A stretch of DNA of 64,000 bases from Branchinecta lynchi (GCA_023053575.1 JAKZAP010000012.1:10850230-10914229); one strand, 5' to 3'. Shown: positions 1 through 11,250, numbered from the stretch's first letter. Notes: generated from the letters alone by a model not told the origin. Program-made: numbers and translations.

Positions 1-60
1 ATTGTAATAAGCCTTTCCCTTGGCTCGTAATTGGTCTGCAGGAGGCTAGTTCTCGGTCGT

Positions 61-235
61 TTAAAGCAGCACACATAACCGGTATTTTTGTTTGCCAATA
101 AGCTCCTCGGACGGAAAAAGCGGAAGCCTGATCTGGCTCTAAAAGAGTCAAACATGGAGAATGCTATAATCAGCGTAGTTCCGTTATGGCTGATAAAAAT
201 GGCATGGGGTTCAAGATCTTTGCTAGTGGACCTTG
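61..235 (-). repeat. Family F fragment (reverse)
   Basis: Matches 11085-11250, and more weakly 18225-18400, and corresponds to the middle of the TTAA-flanked family F read backwards. TTAA stands at 61-64, next to an AGCA end. A 60-codon open frame here (from 88) is similar to the one at 11006-11257, but the same DNA belongs to a repeat that is non-coding elsewhere, so I do not call a gene. Confidence 0.5.
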
Positions 236-269
236 TAGTGCTCGGGATAATATTTAAAATATACACCTA

Positions 270-820
270 GACCGTTTGATCCCTTATTCCCATGCTGACT
301 ATTTTTGCCGTCAACAGGCTAGATTGGAAAAGTCAGCACTCTGTGGGAAGATTGGATTTGGCCAGAGAACCAAATATGATAACATCTGTAGAAGCAAAAG
401 TGAAACTGATGGCGCTGGTTACTTCGAAAGAAAATAATAGAATATTTCGCGTTTCCGCTCTGCTTTAAGAGTGATGTAGACTTTATTTCTCAACGATGGA
501 TGAAAGGCTTGGACATTTTGAACTGGGATGGCTAGTTCAAAAGAGCATAATGTTCTTTTCAAAATTGTCGGAGTCAAAATTAATCAGATTCACTCGGACA
601 ATTCCGAATTTTCAAAAGCATACAAACTATACTATGTTCTGGTTCCACACCATTCTTACTTCACCATGCCGTAAATGGCATCATGTTGTAAAAGAATTAA
701 AAAATAAATAAAAATAAAATCCAATGCTCTGGTCTTAAATGAAATAATGCCGGGTCTGATGTAAATCATGAAATCCGCCCCCCTCCCCTCCAAACATCAT
801 ATTTTGGTTATTGGTTCATT
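270..820. other. No recognised feature
   Basis: AT-rich sequence without a convincing gene or repeat. The short open frame 496-711 has no recognisable domain. Confidence 0.4.
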
Positions 821-827
821 TAGCCGG

Positions 828-880
828 GGAGGTTTCGCCATGGGGACGTTTCGCCAGGGGACGTTTTCGTCGACAACCCA
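828..880 (+). repeat. Minisatellite M2, short copy
   Basis: About three imperfect 16-bp units of the GGGGACGTTTCGCCAT type. The left flank (a run reading TTTTGGTTATTGGTTCATTT, then AGCCGGGGA) recurs in reverse next to the array at 54216-54326. The right flank GTCGACAACC recurs at the end of the array at 18790-18922. The shared flanks suggest the array travels inside a mobile unit. Confidence 0.7.
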
Positions 881-883
881 TTT

Positions 884-965
884 TCATCAGATCTTCAAGC
901 ATATTTAAGTGAATAAGTGATGGGTAACTAGAATGTCCTATTTTCGCCTTATTAGGTTTTACTTT
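884..965 (+). repeat. Family J end fragment
   Basis: Carries the motif GGGTAACTAG preceded by AAGTGAATAAGTGAT, as at 39762-39800 and, diverged, at 1738-1800, 7296-7340 and 26120-26165. Confidence 0.6.
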
Positions 966-1737
966 AACGACTGAGCCTTATTAATTGAAGTATTCCCCTA
1001 TTTTACAACAATCTTTAAATACTGAAACCGCGTCTCGGATTAAGTGTCAAGACCAGCCCGCCTATCAGTCCCGACCCCTGCTTCATTGAACCCTTTCATC
1101 CAAGTCGGGTTGTTGTTTTCGCACTCGGTCCTAAAAGGGCATACGGGATCTTATCAGGTCGTGTCTCCTGTAATTATGACCCACCTAATTCTTCAATCCG
1201 ACCCTTGAATTAGTCTATAAATAGGTATTAGATGATTCCTTCATGTACAAATAACCAATGAACTTGCCAGTGATTTAAGATGGGCTGACAGCTCCGACTA
1301 AACATAGTAACGACCGTCCGTATTTAATTAGGTGCTTCTGGTGTTAGGTTAGGTGCCAGTTTATCTTGATGTCTTGGATTTGAACACTAACTTATGTTGA
1401 CTAAGGAATTTATATTCCCACCTTTGGCTGTAGTAGTGACGTTCAAATATGCACTGCTGGAAAAATAAGACAAAAAGTTGATCCCAGCGGAGAATTTGAG
1501 TTTCAACAAAAGCGTGTCATTTGTTTGACCCTAGTTAGTCGTATCCTAGTTTAAATAAAAGAAAATAAATAAATTTCGATGACTAACGAAGCGTATTACC
1601 TAATAAGCATAAATGCCGAGTTCCATATTGCAAGGTCACTTCTAAAGTAAGTTCACTATTGCGTGTGACCACAAAAGCTTATTTTAGACAACCCTTTACC
1701 GTTCCAGTTGCTAAATATTTCAAGCATAGAGCACAAA
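966..1737. other. Mostly unrecognised sequence
   Basis: No gene seen. Parts of 1360-1480 resemble the family J interior (a TTGGATTTGAA stretch followed by a T-rich run and a TAGTGACGTT stretch). Confidence 0.35.
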
Positions 1738-1814
1738 TCATCTTTTCATCTGGTCTTCAAGCCTATTCAAGTGAATAAGTGGAGAGTTCTACTGTTTGGT
1801 ATGGATTAGGCTCA

Positions 1815-1867
1815 ACCGGCAGGGCTACCCCCCCCCCCCTGAAATAAAGTCCTAGATACGACCCTGC
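1815..1867 (+). mobile_element. hAT-like MITE family A, 3' remnant
   Basis: A C13 tract is followed by GAAATAAAGTCCTAGATACG and ACCCTG. This is the right end of family A (normally GAAATAAATTCCTGGATACG then GGCCTG). The left end is missing. Confidence 0.65.
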
Positions 1868-1870
1868 TTG

Positions 1871-2108
1871 CACTGTCAGAAGTTTCATAAGAGATAACAC
1901 TTCTAATGGTATCTCTTGTGTTTCAAAATGTTATGCATAATAAGCGTTACCATCAGGAAGAACCGACAAAAAGTATCTGCTGAGTTTTCCGACATCATGA
2001 CGATAAGGAATAAAGTCAGTAGATGATTTTTTTACTCTTCCTGACAATGCTTGTTAGGCATAAAGTTTTCGCATCCTCGTGTTTTATGTTATGAAGCTTC
2101 TGACAGTG
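1871..2108. mobile_element. MITE K (238 bp)
   Basis: Inverted ends CACTGTCAGAAGTTTCATAA at 1871 and TTATGAAGCTTCTGACAGTG ending at 2108, differing at one position. A right-end relic with the same GTTATGAAACTTCTGACAGTG lies near 3718-3738. No open frame. The first six bases, CACTGT, are shared with family P. No clear target duplication, so the superfamily is unknown. Confidence 0.65.
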
Positions 2109-2109
2109 T

Positions 2110-3560
2110 GGTACTATACCCGTATTTTTCTTTTCGGTTTTTCCGAAAACGAGCTCACATTTTAACTACTGCTTTAAATGCTAATGATTCTCGTGAGCCC
2201 AGGCTCCCTTGAGCGGATAATTGTAATTAGGCCTAATTGCCTTACATGCCTTTGCGAAGGGGTTACAGTCGAACCGTTAAGGAAAAATTCTTCATTTAGG
2301 CCATAAATTTCTCGAACATTGAAGCACCTTCGGACTAACAATAGTTCTCATTAAGATTGCAGCACATGTTAAGCCTGCATTTCCCATTTGCGGGCATTCT
2401 TTTCCGGAAAGCAGTAGAAGGTCCCAATAAAAATTGTCACTCTTGAAGTGATATATTGAAAGACGCATCTCGTTATCTACAATAAATCGGAGGAGCGGCG
2501 TTTGGGGTGAGAAGAGGGAGAGGTCTTAATGTGTGTCATTACTATGCTTGAGATTAAAGCTGGGGGAAACGTATTAGTGGGATGATTCGGACCAAGTTGA
2601 TGATGTGTGATTTCGGAGGGTTAGTGGAATTGATGCGACAGAGATAAAGTGCTACTTACGTAACGAGTTTCTTCATCTCGCAAAGGATTTTCTTCCGCCA
2701 AAATGATGAGACAGATAAAGTAAGACCTAAATAATTAACAAATTACAAGCAGGGAATTAAAACATGGAAAAAAGCAAAAAATTAAAGGAGTTAAATCGGG
2801 AGCGTCTTAACTTTTGTGCATTTGAAACGTATGCCTTTTGAAACGTATTTAGCAGCCAGAGAATAGCACGAAGGAGAAAGGCTTCGATATCTGGAGAGGG
2901 CCATGGCCCCCTGCAGTGGTGCATTTTGGTAAACCTTAAGGTGTGGGGGGGGGGGCAATATCCTTTTATGCCCCAAAACCAAGTTTATTACACAGACTCA
3001 AAATTTGACTACACTTTTGTGCTAAGTTTTCGAAATACATTCAAGTAACATCGTTGATTTGCATTGCCTCTTGACACATATTTGCGCTCAAAATGTGATT
3101 GTTTCGTTTTCAATTCGAGCGTGCATCAATACATCGACTCTGTCTGAAAAGATGTGACGCACATCCTATGGAAAACGCTATGAGGAAAAAATAATGTTTC
3201 TTCAGAATTCCTTTTTAAGTTCCTAGGAAAAACCTGATTTACGATTCTCTTTCTGTTAACAGCTTGCATGCATCACGACGGCTCACGACTTAAAAAATCT
3301 ATTTGACGTTCTGGGAATTCCGGTCAACTCTTTTCTTTTGAAAACTTGTCATAAACTACTCGAATTACATCCTACGCACTTCCGACCCTTCCTATCGGTA
3401 ATTACATAGCTGACGAAGGCCAAAGATTTCTCGCAAACGGAAGTGGCAGGTTGCGATCTCGATCTTGTCAGAGATCTGCCGAGGGATGTTGAGGGCTAAT
3501 TTCTGGTGTGCAAGGCCCGAGGGGTTGCCCACTCCCGATCTGCTGAATTTCCCAAAATCA
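2110..3560. other. No recognised feature
   Basis: 1.4 kb without a gene, a clear repeat or tRNA-like folding. A G-tract of about 12 bases lies near 2944-2955. Confidence 0.4.
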
Positions 3561-3804
3561 TGACGACACAAAAGTCAACAGATGCTTTTTCGGCGGTTTT
3601 TCGGCTTTTCTTAGCAAAGCTTATTATGCATATAACACTTCATGCATAATGCTTCTCGCGACGTCAGAATACATCCTAAGTGTTGTCTGTTGAAATCGCG
3701 CGTCCTTGTGTTATCTGTTATGAAACTTCTGACAGTGTATCCAGGGGCTGAAGTCAATCGTAATGTGTAAGTATAGTTGGTACCTTGTGTTAATTATTTC
3801 TAAA

Positions 3805-4181
3805 GTATTCTCGCCGTTCCCCGAGGACTGCACTTAAGGAGTCCCCGCGTTTTTGTTTGTCCCAAGGACTCACTCCCCGTATTCTCGCGGAGTCCCCACG
3901 AAGGGGGAATGGTCCGATTGCCATCACCATCATCAAAAAGGACTCCCTTTCAGATTCAGAGGGGAATCAATTTTTGCTGGTGTTGGTGCAATCTAAAACT
4001 AATGAAAAACAATCAGAATAAACAAAACCAAAAATAAAATGGATCCAGACTAATTTCGTCAAAAATTTTTTTCTAATAAAATCTATTTTGGAAGCATTCC
4101 CCATGTTCCACTTGGAGTGACTCTCTCTATACTCGGTTCCCTTCAATTCCCCGAGGAGTCCTATGGGAACGGCGAGAATAC
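3805..4181. mobile_element. MITE with 17-bp perfect TIRs
   Basis: GTATTCTCGCCGTTCCC at 3805-3821 is matched exactly in reverse at 4165-4181. A second end-like sequence, GGGAATAGCGAGAACACGCC, lies at 61529-61548. If the outer TA is the duplicated target, the element itself begins TTCTCGCC. The interior has no transposase; the 103-codon minus frame inside it is judged non-coding. Confidence 0.7.
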
Positions 4182-4299
4182 GCCTTAAGTCTGCTTGTCT
4201 ATTGTCTAAAGTCAAAGGGCGTTCAGGAAATAGAACAAGAGCTGTAAGATCTATGGCACTTGCAAGGATCGTTAGCATATATATTAGTTAAGGTTCGCA

Positions 4300-5115
4300 A
4301 GGTTAAGGTCGGGTGGCTCTTCCTGAGCCCTCCAGTTACCCAAAAGACTCGGCCGACTCTTTCGAGAGTCGTGCATGTCACAAGCCCCCCCCCCCCTACA
4401 GTTTCCCTCACAGTAATCAGATCGAGTAGGGGCCTTTAAATAGAAACATCTAGGACATGTCTTCTGTACACTTAAGTTCCGTCCGAATAAATCCCTCGTT
4501 CGAGAGTTAGTGTAACTGGCACACATACTGCTTCTGCTTGTCCTTCCCACCAAGTTTTGCCCTGATCTCTCCACTCTACGCGTGCCACAATATTTCCGGT
4601 ATCCGTCTCAAACTACCCCACAGTTCCCGGATCCGGTCCGGACCTCAAAAGGAACATCTGTGAAGATGCGATCTTGCAATATCTCGTTTGATCCCGATCG
4701 GACCGCTCGTTCTAAAGTTATAGATACTACAATATTCCCAATCTCCCTCCCTCTACTCTACCCTGGATCGTTGGAACCAGGAAGTGGCAATTTCCAAGTC
4801 ATTCTGGTCAGGTCCCTAATACGCCTGACAAGTCTCATCGTTCTACTCGCGTGCCACAATCTGTTCGGTAGCCCCCCCCCTAAAGTTGCCGGATTCAGTA
4901 TCATGCCTTAGGTCAGAACATCTACCAACTATACCAACGCTCTTACCTACTATAAAGCCCCATCCCGATCAGATTACTCTTCGGAAAGTTATGCATGCCA
5001 CAAGAGTCTAGATTCCCCTCTCTGAACTCCCCCCTTCGTATGGTCTGATCCGAAGTGACAGTTTCCAAGTCAATCAATTGTTGTCCGTAATGTGCCGGAT
5101 CCTAGCACTTCTTGA
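4300..5115 (-). repeat. Family C element, internally repeated
   Basis: Loose repeats of about 200 bp containing GGATCCGGTCC, CCAAGTTT and GTTCGAAAGTT-type motifs, as in 56470-58480 (same orientation) and 11470-12560 (opposite). It carries no conserved protein frame, and the open frames over it differ between copies. Confidence 0.55.
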
Positions 5116-5135
5116 AGTGCCATGTTCTCGACCAT

Positions 5136-5365
5136 AAGTAAGTAAGTAAGTAATTTATTTATAACCCGCCATTTTGAAAAAAAAACGGAGGAAATGAAGA
5201 AAAGAAATAAAACACAGAAACACAGAAAAAGACACTTACTTTTCAATCTTCAGCCAGGAAGTAGTGGATAAGGTCGTGCGCTGGTTGGGCCTTGTTGTCC
5301 ATGATTTTTTATAGCGACGAGGAAACATCCAAAAGGGTAACACTTGCATCTTGAATTTTGAACTT
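5136..5365 (-). mobile_element. Retroelement 3' end with TTAC repeat tail
   Basis: Paired with 8822-9072. On the minus strand both encode QDAS followed further on by TTRPNQR, then an A/T-rich 3' UTR ending TAAATTACTTACTTAC. A microsatellite tail after a short shared C-terminal peptide suggests a 5'-truncated LINE. No reverse transcriptase motif is left, so the clade is unknown. Confidence 0.5.
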
Positions 5366-5468
5366 CTCCGTCAATGTGTGGTTATGAGTAGTAACTACCG
5401 CACAGATAATATTAGCAAGTAATTTGCACTCGGGCTGCCAGATGGAAAACTGTCAGCACTGTACAGTA

Positions 5469-6068
5469 CACTGTAAAAGGTTTCTCCGAGTACGGGTTAA
5501 AGTTGCATATTCTGCCCTCTTTACCCCTCTTGCTTATTCTACCTTTCATAATATACTTAGCTCTCATATGGAATTATAAGCTTCATAAATCCACACCTTT
5601 CTCCATTGTTTAGTTTTGTTACCGCCCTGCCGAGTTTTCCCGTCACCCAACCAAAAGTTTGCCGGAATGAATTCCGCTGATAACTCTTTCACCCATAAGG
5701 ATGTGATAATCTTCTGTTTATTACTTCTTTTATTTGCTTAATTTTCCCACTTTTTAACCAAGGCACGTTCAGTTTTCAAATCTTTTGCGCCTAGCCGCCG
5801 CGTCGGGGAGCAGGAAGGCTGGATATAATTGACAGGCGCTAACAAGAGAATTGCTAGTTTCAGGTGGAAAGTAATGGTATTTTCGGAAACGTTTTTTTTT
5901 ATCCATTCTGTAGGGAAAAGTAAGAGCTGTGCTTTAACTACAGTATTTGCTACTGGGACTAATCTTATCTAAACTAGGATAAGATTAATCCGAATTAGAT
6001 ATAATCTTAACTCAGTAGAGACAAGATTAATCCTAGTAGCAAATACTGCAAGATTTATTTTTACTGTG
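5469..6068. mobile_element. MITE P split by a family E insertion
   Basis: The left end CACTGTAAAAGG at 5469 is preceded by TA, and the right end TTTTTACTGTG is followed by TA at 6069-6070. The palindromic P core (CAGTATTTGCTACTGGGA and its inverse) lies at 5938-6050. A family E element occupies about 5521-5933 and separates the left end from the core. The unsplit copy at 22843-23013 shows the original order. Confidence 0.75.
5521..5933 (+). mobile_element. Family E element (TTAA-flanked)
   Basis: Shares most of its length with 36185-36621, 42987-43430, 48506-48941 and the minus-strand copies 26477-26904 and 60375-60861. The right end GTGCT is followed by TTAA (5934-5937). The left end is altered. 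Non-coding. Confidence 0.75.
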
Positions 6069-6136
6069 TAGAGGTATGTTACTTCGGGACACGCCTAACT
6101 GAGAACAACGGAGCAAATTCAAATCTAGCAAATACT

Positions 6137-6725
6137 GAGCGTGTTCCACCCTACTTACCGTAGTTACTACGCATGACGTCACGAATTCTGGCTTCTTGGC
6201 GTCAATGCTGGAACGCTGTTTTCTTTTTTCAGCAAAATATCGTGCCTCGGGCTGATCCGGCCAATCACGGCGCAGATATTCGTAGTTATCACGCTTAGAG
6301 CTTGGTCACACTAGGCTCATTTCCTGGCTTTTTGAGTTGCAAACAGGTTGCAAAAGTAGAAAAAAGAACAAGATACAATTAATTCTGAACATTGTCGTTT
6401 TAAATTCAGGAGATGAATTAGAGCAAAACAGCGTGTATAATTCTGTTACAGGAACCCTAATTGACCCCTGATTACAGTCTGCTCGATATCCCCAAACTGC
6501 CACAAAGCCAGATCAAATCTCACGTCCCCTAGGGATTTTCAATTGTTTGTCGAATAGGCGGCTTTTTGAGCCCAGTGTCACCAAGCTCTTACTACACTCC
6601 CGAGCGTGGTAAGCAAATAGTTACTATTTCTAGAAGGTTGGAACGGTCAGCGTAGGAACTTTTCACGAGGTTGGAACGAAAACAGTAACTAATAGTTACT
6701 ATTGTTAGAAGGGTGGAACATGCTT
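6137..6725. mobile_element. MITE with GAGCGTGTTCCACCC ends, interrupted
   Basis: Starts GAGCGTGTTCCACCC and ends GGGTGGAACATGCTT. The full-length uninterrupted relative at 37411-37715 is 305 bp. This copy is longer because a second MITE sits inside it at 6298-6588. Confidence 0.8.
6298..6588. mobile_element. Nested PIF/Harbinger-like MITE (291 bp)
   Basis: Inverted ends of about 22 bp, beginning GAGCTTGGTCACACTAGG and ending CCAGTGTCACCAAGCTC. It is flanked by TTA on both sides (6295-6297 and 6589-6591). The uninterrupted relative has a single TTA (TAA at 37555-37557 on plus) at the same point. A 3-bp TTA/TAA duplication is the known mark of PIF/Harbinger elements. Confidence 0.8.
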
Positions 6726-7295
6726 ATTATGGACAGTAGTGAGCTTAAATCACTATTTAGTAAAATAAAGGACACGATCGACACGGCCGCCAAGAACGAT
6801 GTAGTTCTGACAATAGAAATGGAGACATTCAGCGCCTTATCAGGGAGTGAACAAAATTAACCCTAAGTAAAGGAGGAAGAAGATGATTTCTTAAAGTATC
6901 ACTGAAAAGCCATCGTATTTCTTATGTTTTGGATTTGAATACAGTGAATTATTTGACTCTGTTAAGGCGTATTTTTTTTTTTCACCTTGGGCTCTCTAGT
7001 AGTGATGAAAATGGAAAAACAGCAACAGTGTGCATAGCTGACGAAGTGAAGCCCAGAAAATGTATAAGCCTTGGAAAGTTCTTGTGAACTATAAAATCCT
7101 AAGATTCCCAAGCAGAACGTGTTATTCACGCTTATGTTGCTATTCTAACTTTGACCAAAAACGATAATAAAACAGCAATATATCGAGTGTCTGAAACCTC
7201 AGGAGGCTTATGGTAAGAAGTGGAGCAGAAGTTGTTAAGGTATTTACAGTTTAACCGAAAAGGCCGATAAACGATAAGGCCGAGGATAGGACAAT
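6726..7295. other. No gene; family J traces
   Basis: A stretch at 6915-7010 resembles the J interior (TTGGATTTGAATACAGTGAA followed by a T run). The rest is unassigned. Confidence 0.35.
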
Positions 7296-7640
7296 CTAGT
7301 TACCCATCATTTATTCACTTAAATTGGCTTGAAGATCCGCTGAAAATGCGTTAGTTTGTTGTTCCGCTATTCACGAATAATCGGTTTTCAAATAGTGGAA
7401 TTTCCGTGTGATTTGTGGTACCTCTATGCGCTTGTGTCTGTGAACTGCATGCCTTACGAGAAAGATTTATGATTTTTTTTTTCAGGAACTAAGCAGTCTT
7501 CTCCAGGCTCAGAACTGCCTACTAAAAAGCCGCGCTTGTGTTGAGATTGAAATTTCCCGCGTTATAGTAGAATTTACGTCGTGGGAACAGCTGCAGATAT
7601 TCTGGAGCTGACAGTGGAAAATAAAAAAAATCCCTTAGCA
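7296..7640 (-). repeat. Family J repeat, reverse copy
   Basis: The reverse complement of the order seen at 39480-39800: the GGTAACTAG end, a TTCCACTAT-type block, a GACGCGGGA-type block and an ATATCTGCGGC-type block. Non-coding. Confidence 0.6.
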
Positions 7641-7999
7641 GAGTCCAAATAATTCAGAGTGTTCTGACACAAAAATATGTTGGCTTTTCAGTTAAACTTT
7701 AAGACAGAAATACTTCAGTAGTAAGGTTGTGAACGGTTTGACTTTTGGCATCGTCTTGATTATTCTTGCTTTTACTTTTCCCCTACCTGTCGAACGGGTT
7801 GCTTGTCTCGATGACTCTTATCAGACGTGTTTGCCTTTGGTCTGACCACGTTTTAACATGTCTGCTCCCCAGGAGCCTGCCTTGTTGATTCACCAAAATC
7901 GCCCCACTTGTTGTTTTCACATGAGACCATTGACCTTAATGATGGGGCATTACTGACGCAAAACAGTTTTCCCATCAAAACTTGCGAGGTAACTATTAA

Positions 8000-8351
8000 A
8001 GGACCTGTCTTACATATGATACTAACGCAACCTTCTTCCACAATCACTCTATATATTTCTACCCCCCCCCCCCCCCCCCCCCCAAATTTCGTACGGTACA
8101 TTCTACCCCTCTAACAAAACCATGCTGATTTTCGCACTTGCTGGGTATTCGGTGTGTATCACGCTGTCGGAAGTTCTTCCATCAGATAAACCGGTCATGT
8201 AAATTGTTTCCCTGTTTTCGCCATAGTCAGTGGGTCTCAGAATAGGCTTAAAACAGCCAAACCGTGGGTTATTTGTTGAAAGCATAGCATGCAAAATATT
8301 CAAATTTATTAATATACTGTAAGTTGAATTGTAAATTGGGCGAGGGGTCAT
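8000..8351 (+). mobile_element. Family F element (TTAA-flanked)
   Basis: TTAA at 7996-7999 is followed by AGGACCTGTCTTAC, and the element ends at GGTCA before TTAA (8352-8355). It is about 350 bp and collinear with 40536-40905. A poly-C run of more than 20 bases lies near 8061-8083. Open frames on both strands are by-products. Confidence 0.75.
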
Positions 8352-8355
8352 TTAA

Positions 8356-8820
8356 CCAAATCTGACGCGAATATTTTGTTAGAATAGTCGTTTCTTCCTC
8401 GAGTCCTCCAATTCGTGATATCTCTCGAGCGGTAGAACTTAATTGTCGTTTAAGCCCCGCACATATGTCTAGGCATGTTCATCGCATCACCGTTCACACC
8501 AATGCCTAGGTGCAGATTTTGGGCCAGGCACGGAGTTCCAGGCTTTAGAACTCGGTGCCTGCTATACCTAAGCACGTGCCTAGCATCTATGCTTGGCTAG
8601 GTTAACGCGGCTTTATTTGCATAGATAGGCAGATATTTATTGATTTAGACCGTAGCCCTAAATTGATATGATATAATACTATATGACATAGATCTATTAC
8701 CCGAAAATTGTGCAGTAGGGGACATGGTATAAGAAAAAAAGCGAGGGGTTGACCACTCTCGATTTTTAGTGTACAGCAAGAGCCTGGAGCCCGGCTGACA
8801 TGATCAGTAAGTTTAAAAGC
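8356..8820. other. Unassigned, with a foldback near 8526-8561
   Basis: GGCACGGAGTTC and GAACTCGGTGCC form a 12-bp stem with one mismatch. Flanking CCTAGG/CCTAGC motifs extend it weakly. 8738-8790 resembles one arm of the 19048-19240 foldback (GGGGTTGACCACTCTCGA, then GTGTACAGCAA). Confidence 0.4.
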
Positions 8821-8821
8821 G

Positions 8822-9072
8822 TTTAAGTAAGTAGGCTAAGTAAGTAATTTATTTTTCACCCGCCATTTCGGAAAGCGGAGCAGTGGCAAACGGAGTACAA
8901 ATAAAATGAAAGAAAGAAATGGAAACAAATACAAAACACATTTAATCTTCCGACAGGAGACAGGATAAAAGGTATCCGCTGGTTGGGTCTAGTTGTCGAT
9001 GGTTTTCGGTAAAGACGAGGAGACTTTGGAAAGGGTAGGCTAATACTTGCATCCTGAACTTGAGAGATTAAT
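8822..9072 (-). mobile_element. Retroelement 3' end, second copy
   Basis: Same family as 5136-5365, with the same minus-strand TTRPNQR peptide and the TAAATTACTTACTTA-type tail at its plus-strand left edge. No upstream RT is present. Confidence 0.5.
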
Positions 9073-9457
9073 AACCAATTTTTACCGGCACTGCTGGTTT
9101 CGGCTGGTGCCGGGAAAAGGGTGTACAGTAGGTGCCAGGGAGTGGGCAACCCCTCGAAAAAAATAAAATAATGTAGTTTAACACGAGTATGGATAGCGAA
9201 CCCAATGAACACGACATTTAGCTATTAGGTAGAATTTACAGTTTAAAACGGTCTCTGAAAAGTCACCCATGGATGATCTGTACCAACTTATTTTCGGAAA
9301 TTCTTGACCCACACAGGAACTGCTCCAGCCAAATCTATCAGACCGAATCTGCTGTATCGATTGGTTACAAGCATAGACTTACCGGATGAGAAGAAATTGA
9401 CCCGCCAAAGCGTAAAACGAGATCTTCCCGGCAGGCGTCGAGGTGTCTCCAACCTTA

Positions 9458-9600
9458 AAGGGCCCGTCGGGTCTATAATGACAATGCAACCTGCTTCCGT
9501 AATTGCATTCATTAGTTCTTCAGCCCGGAGACCCATATTTTATATTTTATATTCTAAGCCCGCTGACGATACTTCACTAATCTTTGCACTTGCTAGGCCG
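9458..9600 (+). mobile_element. Family F 5' fragment
   Basis: TTAAAGGGCCC at 9455 leads into a stretch close to 61084-61210, including CCTGCTTCCGTAATTGCATT versus CCTACTTTCGTAACTGCATT. The right part is absent; family G starts soon after. Confidence 0.6.
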
Positions 9601-9661
9601 CAGCTAGATACAGTTTCAATATTCTATATCGCTGGTGGACAGGCAGAAACGCCTAATTCAA

Positions 9662-10726
9662 GTTTTTGGGATACCAAAACGTAAGTGGAGGGATACCTAT
9701 GACATCGCAAAAATGTCCGCCTGTCCGTCTGTCTGTAAGCACGATAACTGTCGAAGGGAATTAGATATTTTGATGAAACTTGGTGTGAGGATTTATTTGG
9801 TCAAGGGTAAGGTCAAGTTCGTCGATGGGCTCTGTAGCCCTACATTTAGGGATGGGGGAGGGGGTTCAAATTAATGGAGAAACAAAATATTTTTAAACAG
9901 CTAATGTGATAGTCGATTATGAGGTAAGAAGGCATTCTGAGCACGATAGTGAAAATCATTTTCTCGCCGGACAAGTAGTTCGTCCGGAATCCGGCGAAAG
10001 CCGGAAAGTTGGTGAAGAGTAAAACTTTTATTTGAAGTTGATAAGATGATTGGTTTAGATGTAAGAAAACATGCTGAAAACCATGGTGAAAACAATTTTT
10101 TCGCCGAACAAGTAGTTCGTCCGGAATCCTGGCGAAAACCGGAAAGTTGGTGAAGAGTAAAACTTTCATTTGAAGTTGATTAAATGTTCGATTCAGGGGT
10201 AAAAGAACATGCTGAACACGATGGTGAAAACCATTTTCTCGCCGAACAACCAGTTCGCCCAGAATCTGGCCAAAACCAGAAAATTTGTTGAAAGCAAAAG
10301 TTTGATCAGATGACAGATTAAGGGGTAAGAATAGAGGCTGACAATCGACAATCTTTTTTACCCGGACATATAATTAGTCCGGAATCCAGTTGTAACCGGA
10401 ATTTTTTTTAAGTCAAAGTTTTATTTAAAGTTGATTAGATGTTCTTTATAGGGATAAAGAGATACGCTGGATTCGTGTCTTGATTTTCTTTTTTTGCTGG
10501 ACTAGTAGTTCGCTCGGAATTCGGGCGAAACCGGAAACTTGGCAGAAGTAAAGCAAGAAGTCTTGGTCAGTATCGTCGAAATAGATATGGCTTATAGAGG
10601 TATATCTGAACTTGGTTTTCTCTGATGATTAGCCTGGCGAAGACTGGATCTGGCGAAGACGAGACCCAATTGTCTGAATCAAATATTAGATTTTTGGGAT
10701 CCCATCGACACCTTTGGTCTTGTTTT
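9662..10726 (+). mobile_element. Family G element, full-length copy (~1065 bp)
   Basis: The left end is TTTTTGGGATACCAAAACG and the right end is TTTGGGATCCCATCGACACC then TTTGGTCTTGT. The interior has five diverged tandem units with starts about 137, 137, 121 and 135 bp apart (9984, 10121, 10258, 10379, 10514), each with a CCGGAAT...CCGGAAA core. A block reading on minus as ACAGACGGACGGAC lies near the left end. No protein is encoded. Confidence 0.75.
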
Positions 10727-11084
10727 ATTTTTCAGGAGGCTAAACAAGCGCATTTCGCCGCATCGCCTGCAGTAACTCGGTCTCTATGCATGCTAGACAT
10801 ACGCTAACTAGAGCAAACATTTTACCATAAATCATTTTCGTGAAATAAGGAGTTACGTGTTTCTGCCTGTCCACCAGCGATATGACCACGTCCGAAACAC
10901 GCCAGTGATTTGCTTTTCAGTGACTCGGGAAAGAATTAGAAACGTCACCCAAACGAATCCTCAAATTGGACTCAATATCGTATGTAAACCAATCAACAAC
11001 GTTTATTGTGGACATTACTGGCTTTTGAATTTATAAAACAAGACGCGCGTAGATCCTTCGCTATTGAGGATAAACATGGAAAAC
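10727..11084. other. Unassigned spacer
   Basis: A stretch around 10890-10990 shares AAAACACGCCACTGA-type wording with 59720-59770. No gene seen. Confidence 0.35.
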
Positions 11085-11250
11085 TTGTACATCCGATATT
11101 CCTGACTAATAAGCTCTTCGGAAACAACAAGCGGACATCTGATCTGGCTGGAAAAGAATCATACAGTGAGAACGCAGAAATCAGTTTAGTGCCGTTAGGT
11201 TGGATAAATATGACATGGGAAGTTCGATATCACGGGAATGAGACTGATAT
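11085..11250 (-). repeat. Family F fragment (reverse)
   Basis: Aligns for about 46 codons without an indel to 97-235 and contains ACTAATAAGCTCTTCGGAAA, the reverse of the F middle part. The open frame 11006-11257 crosses it. The frame conservation is noted but not enough to call a gene. Confidence 0.5.

Noticed and set aside
9304..9684. 126-codon plus-strand open frame
   Set aside because: Spans a family F fragment and the start of family G; the frame is broken in the matching parts of the other copies.
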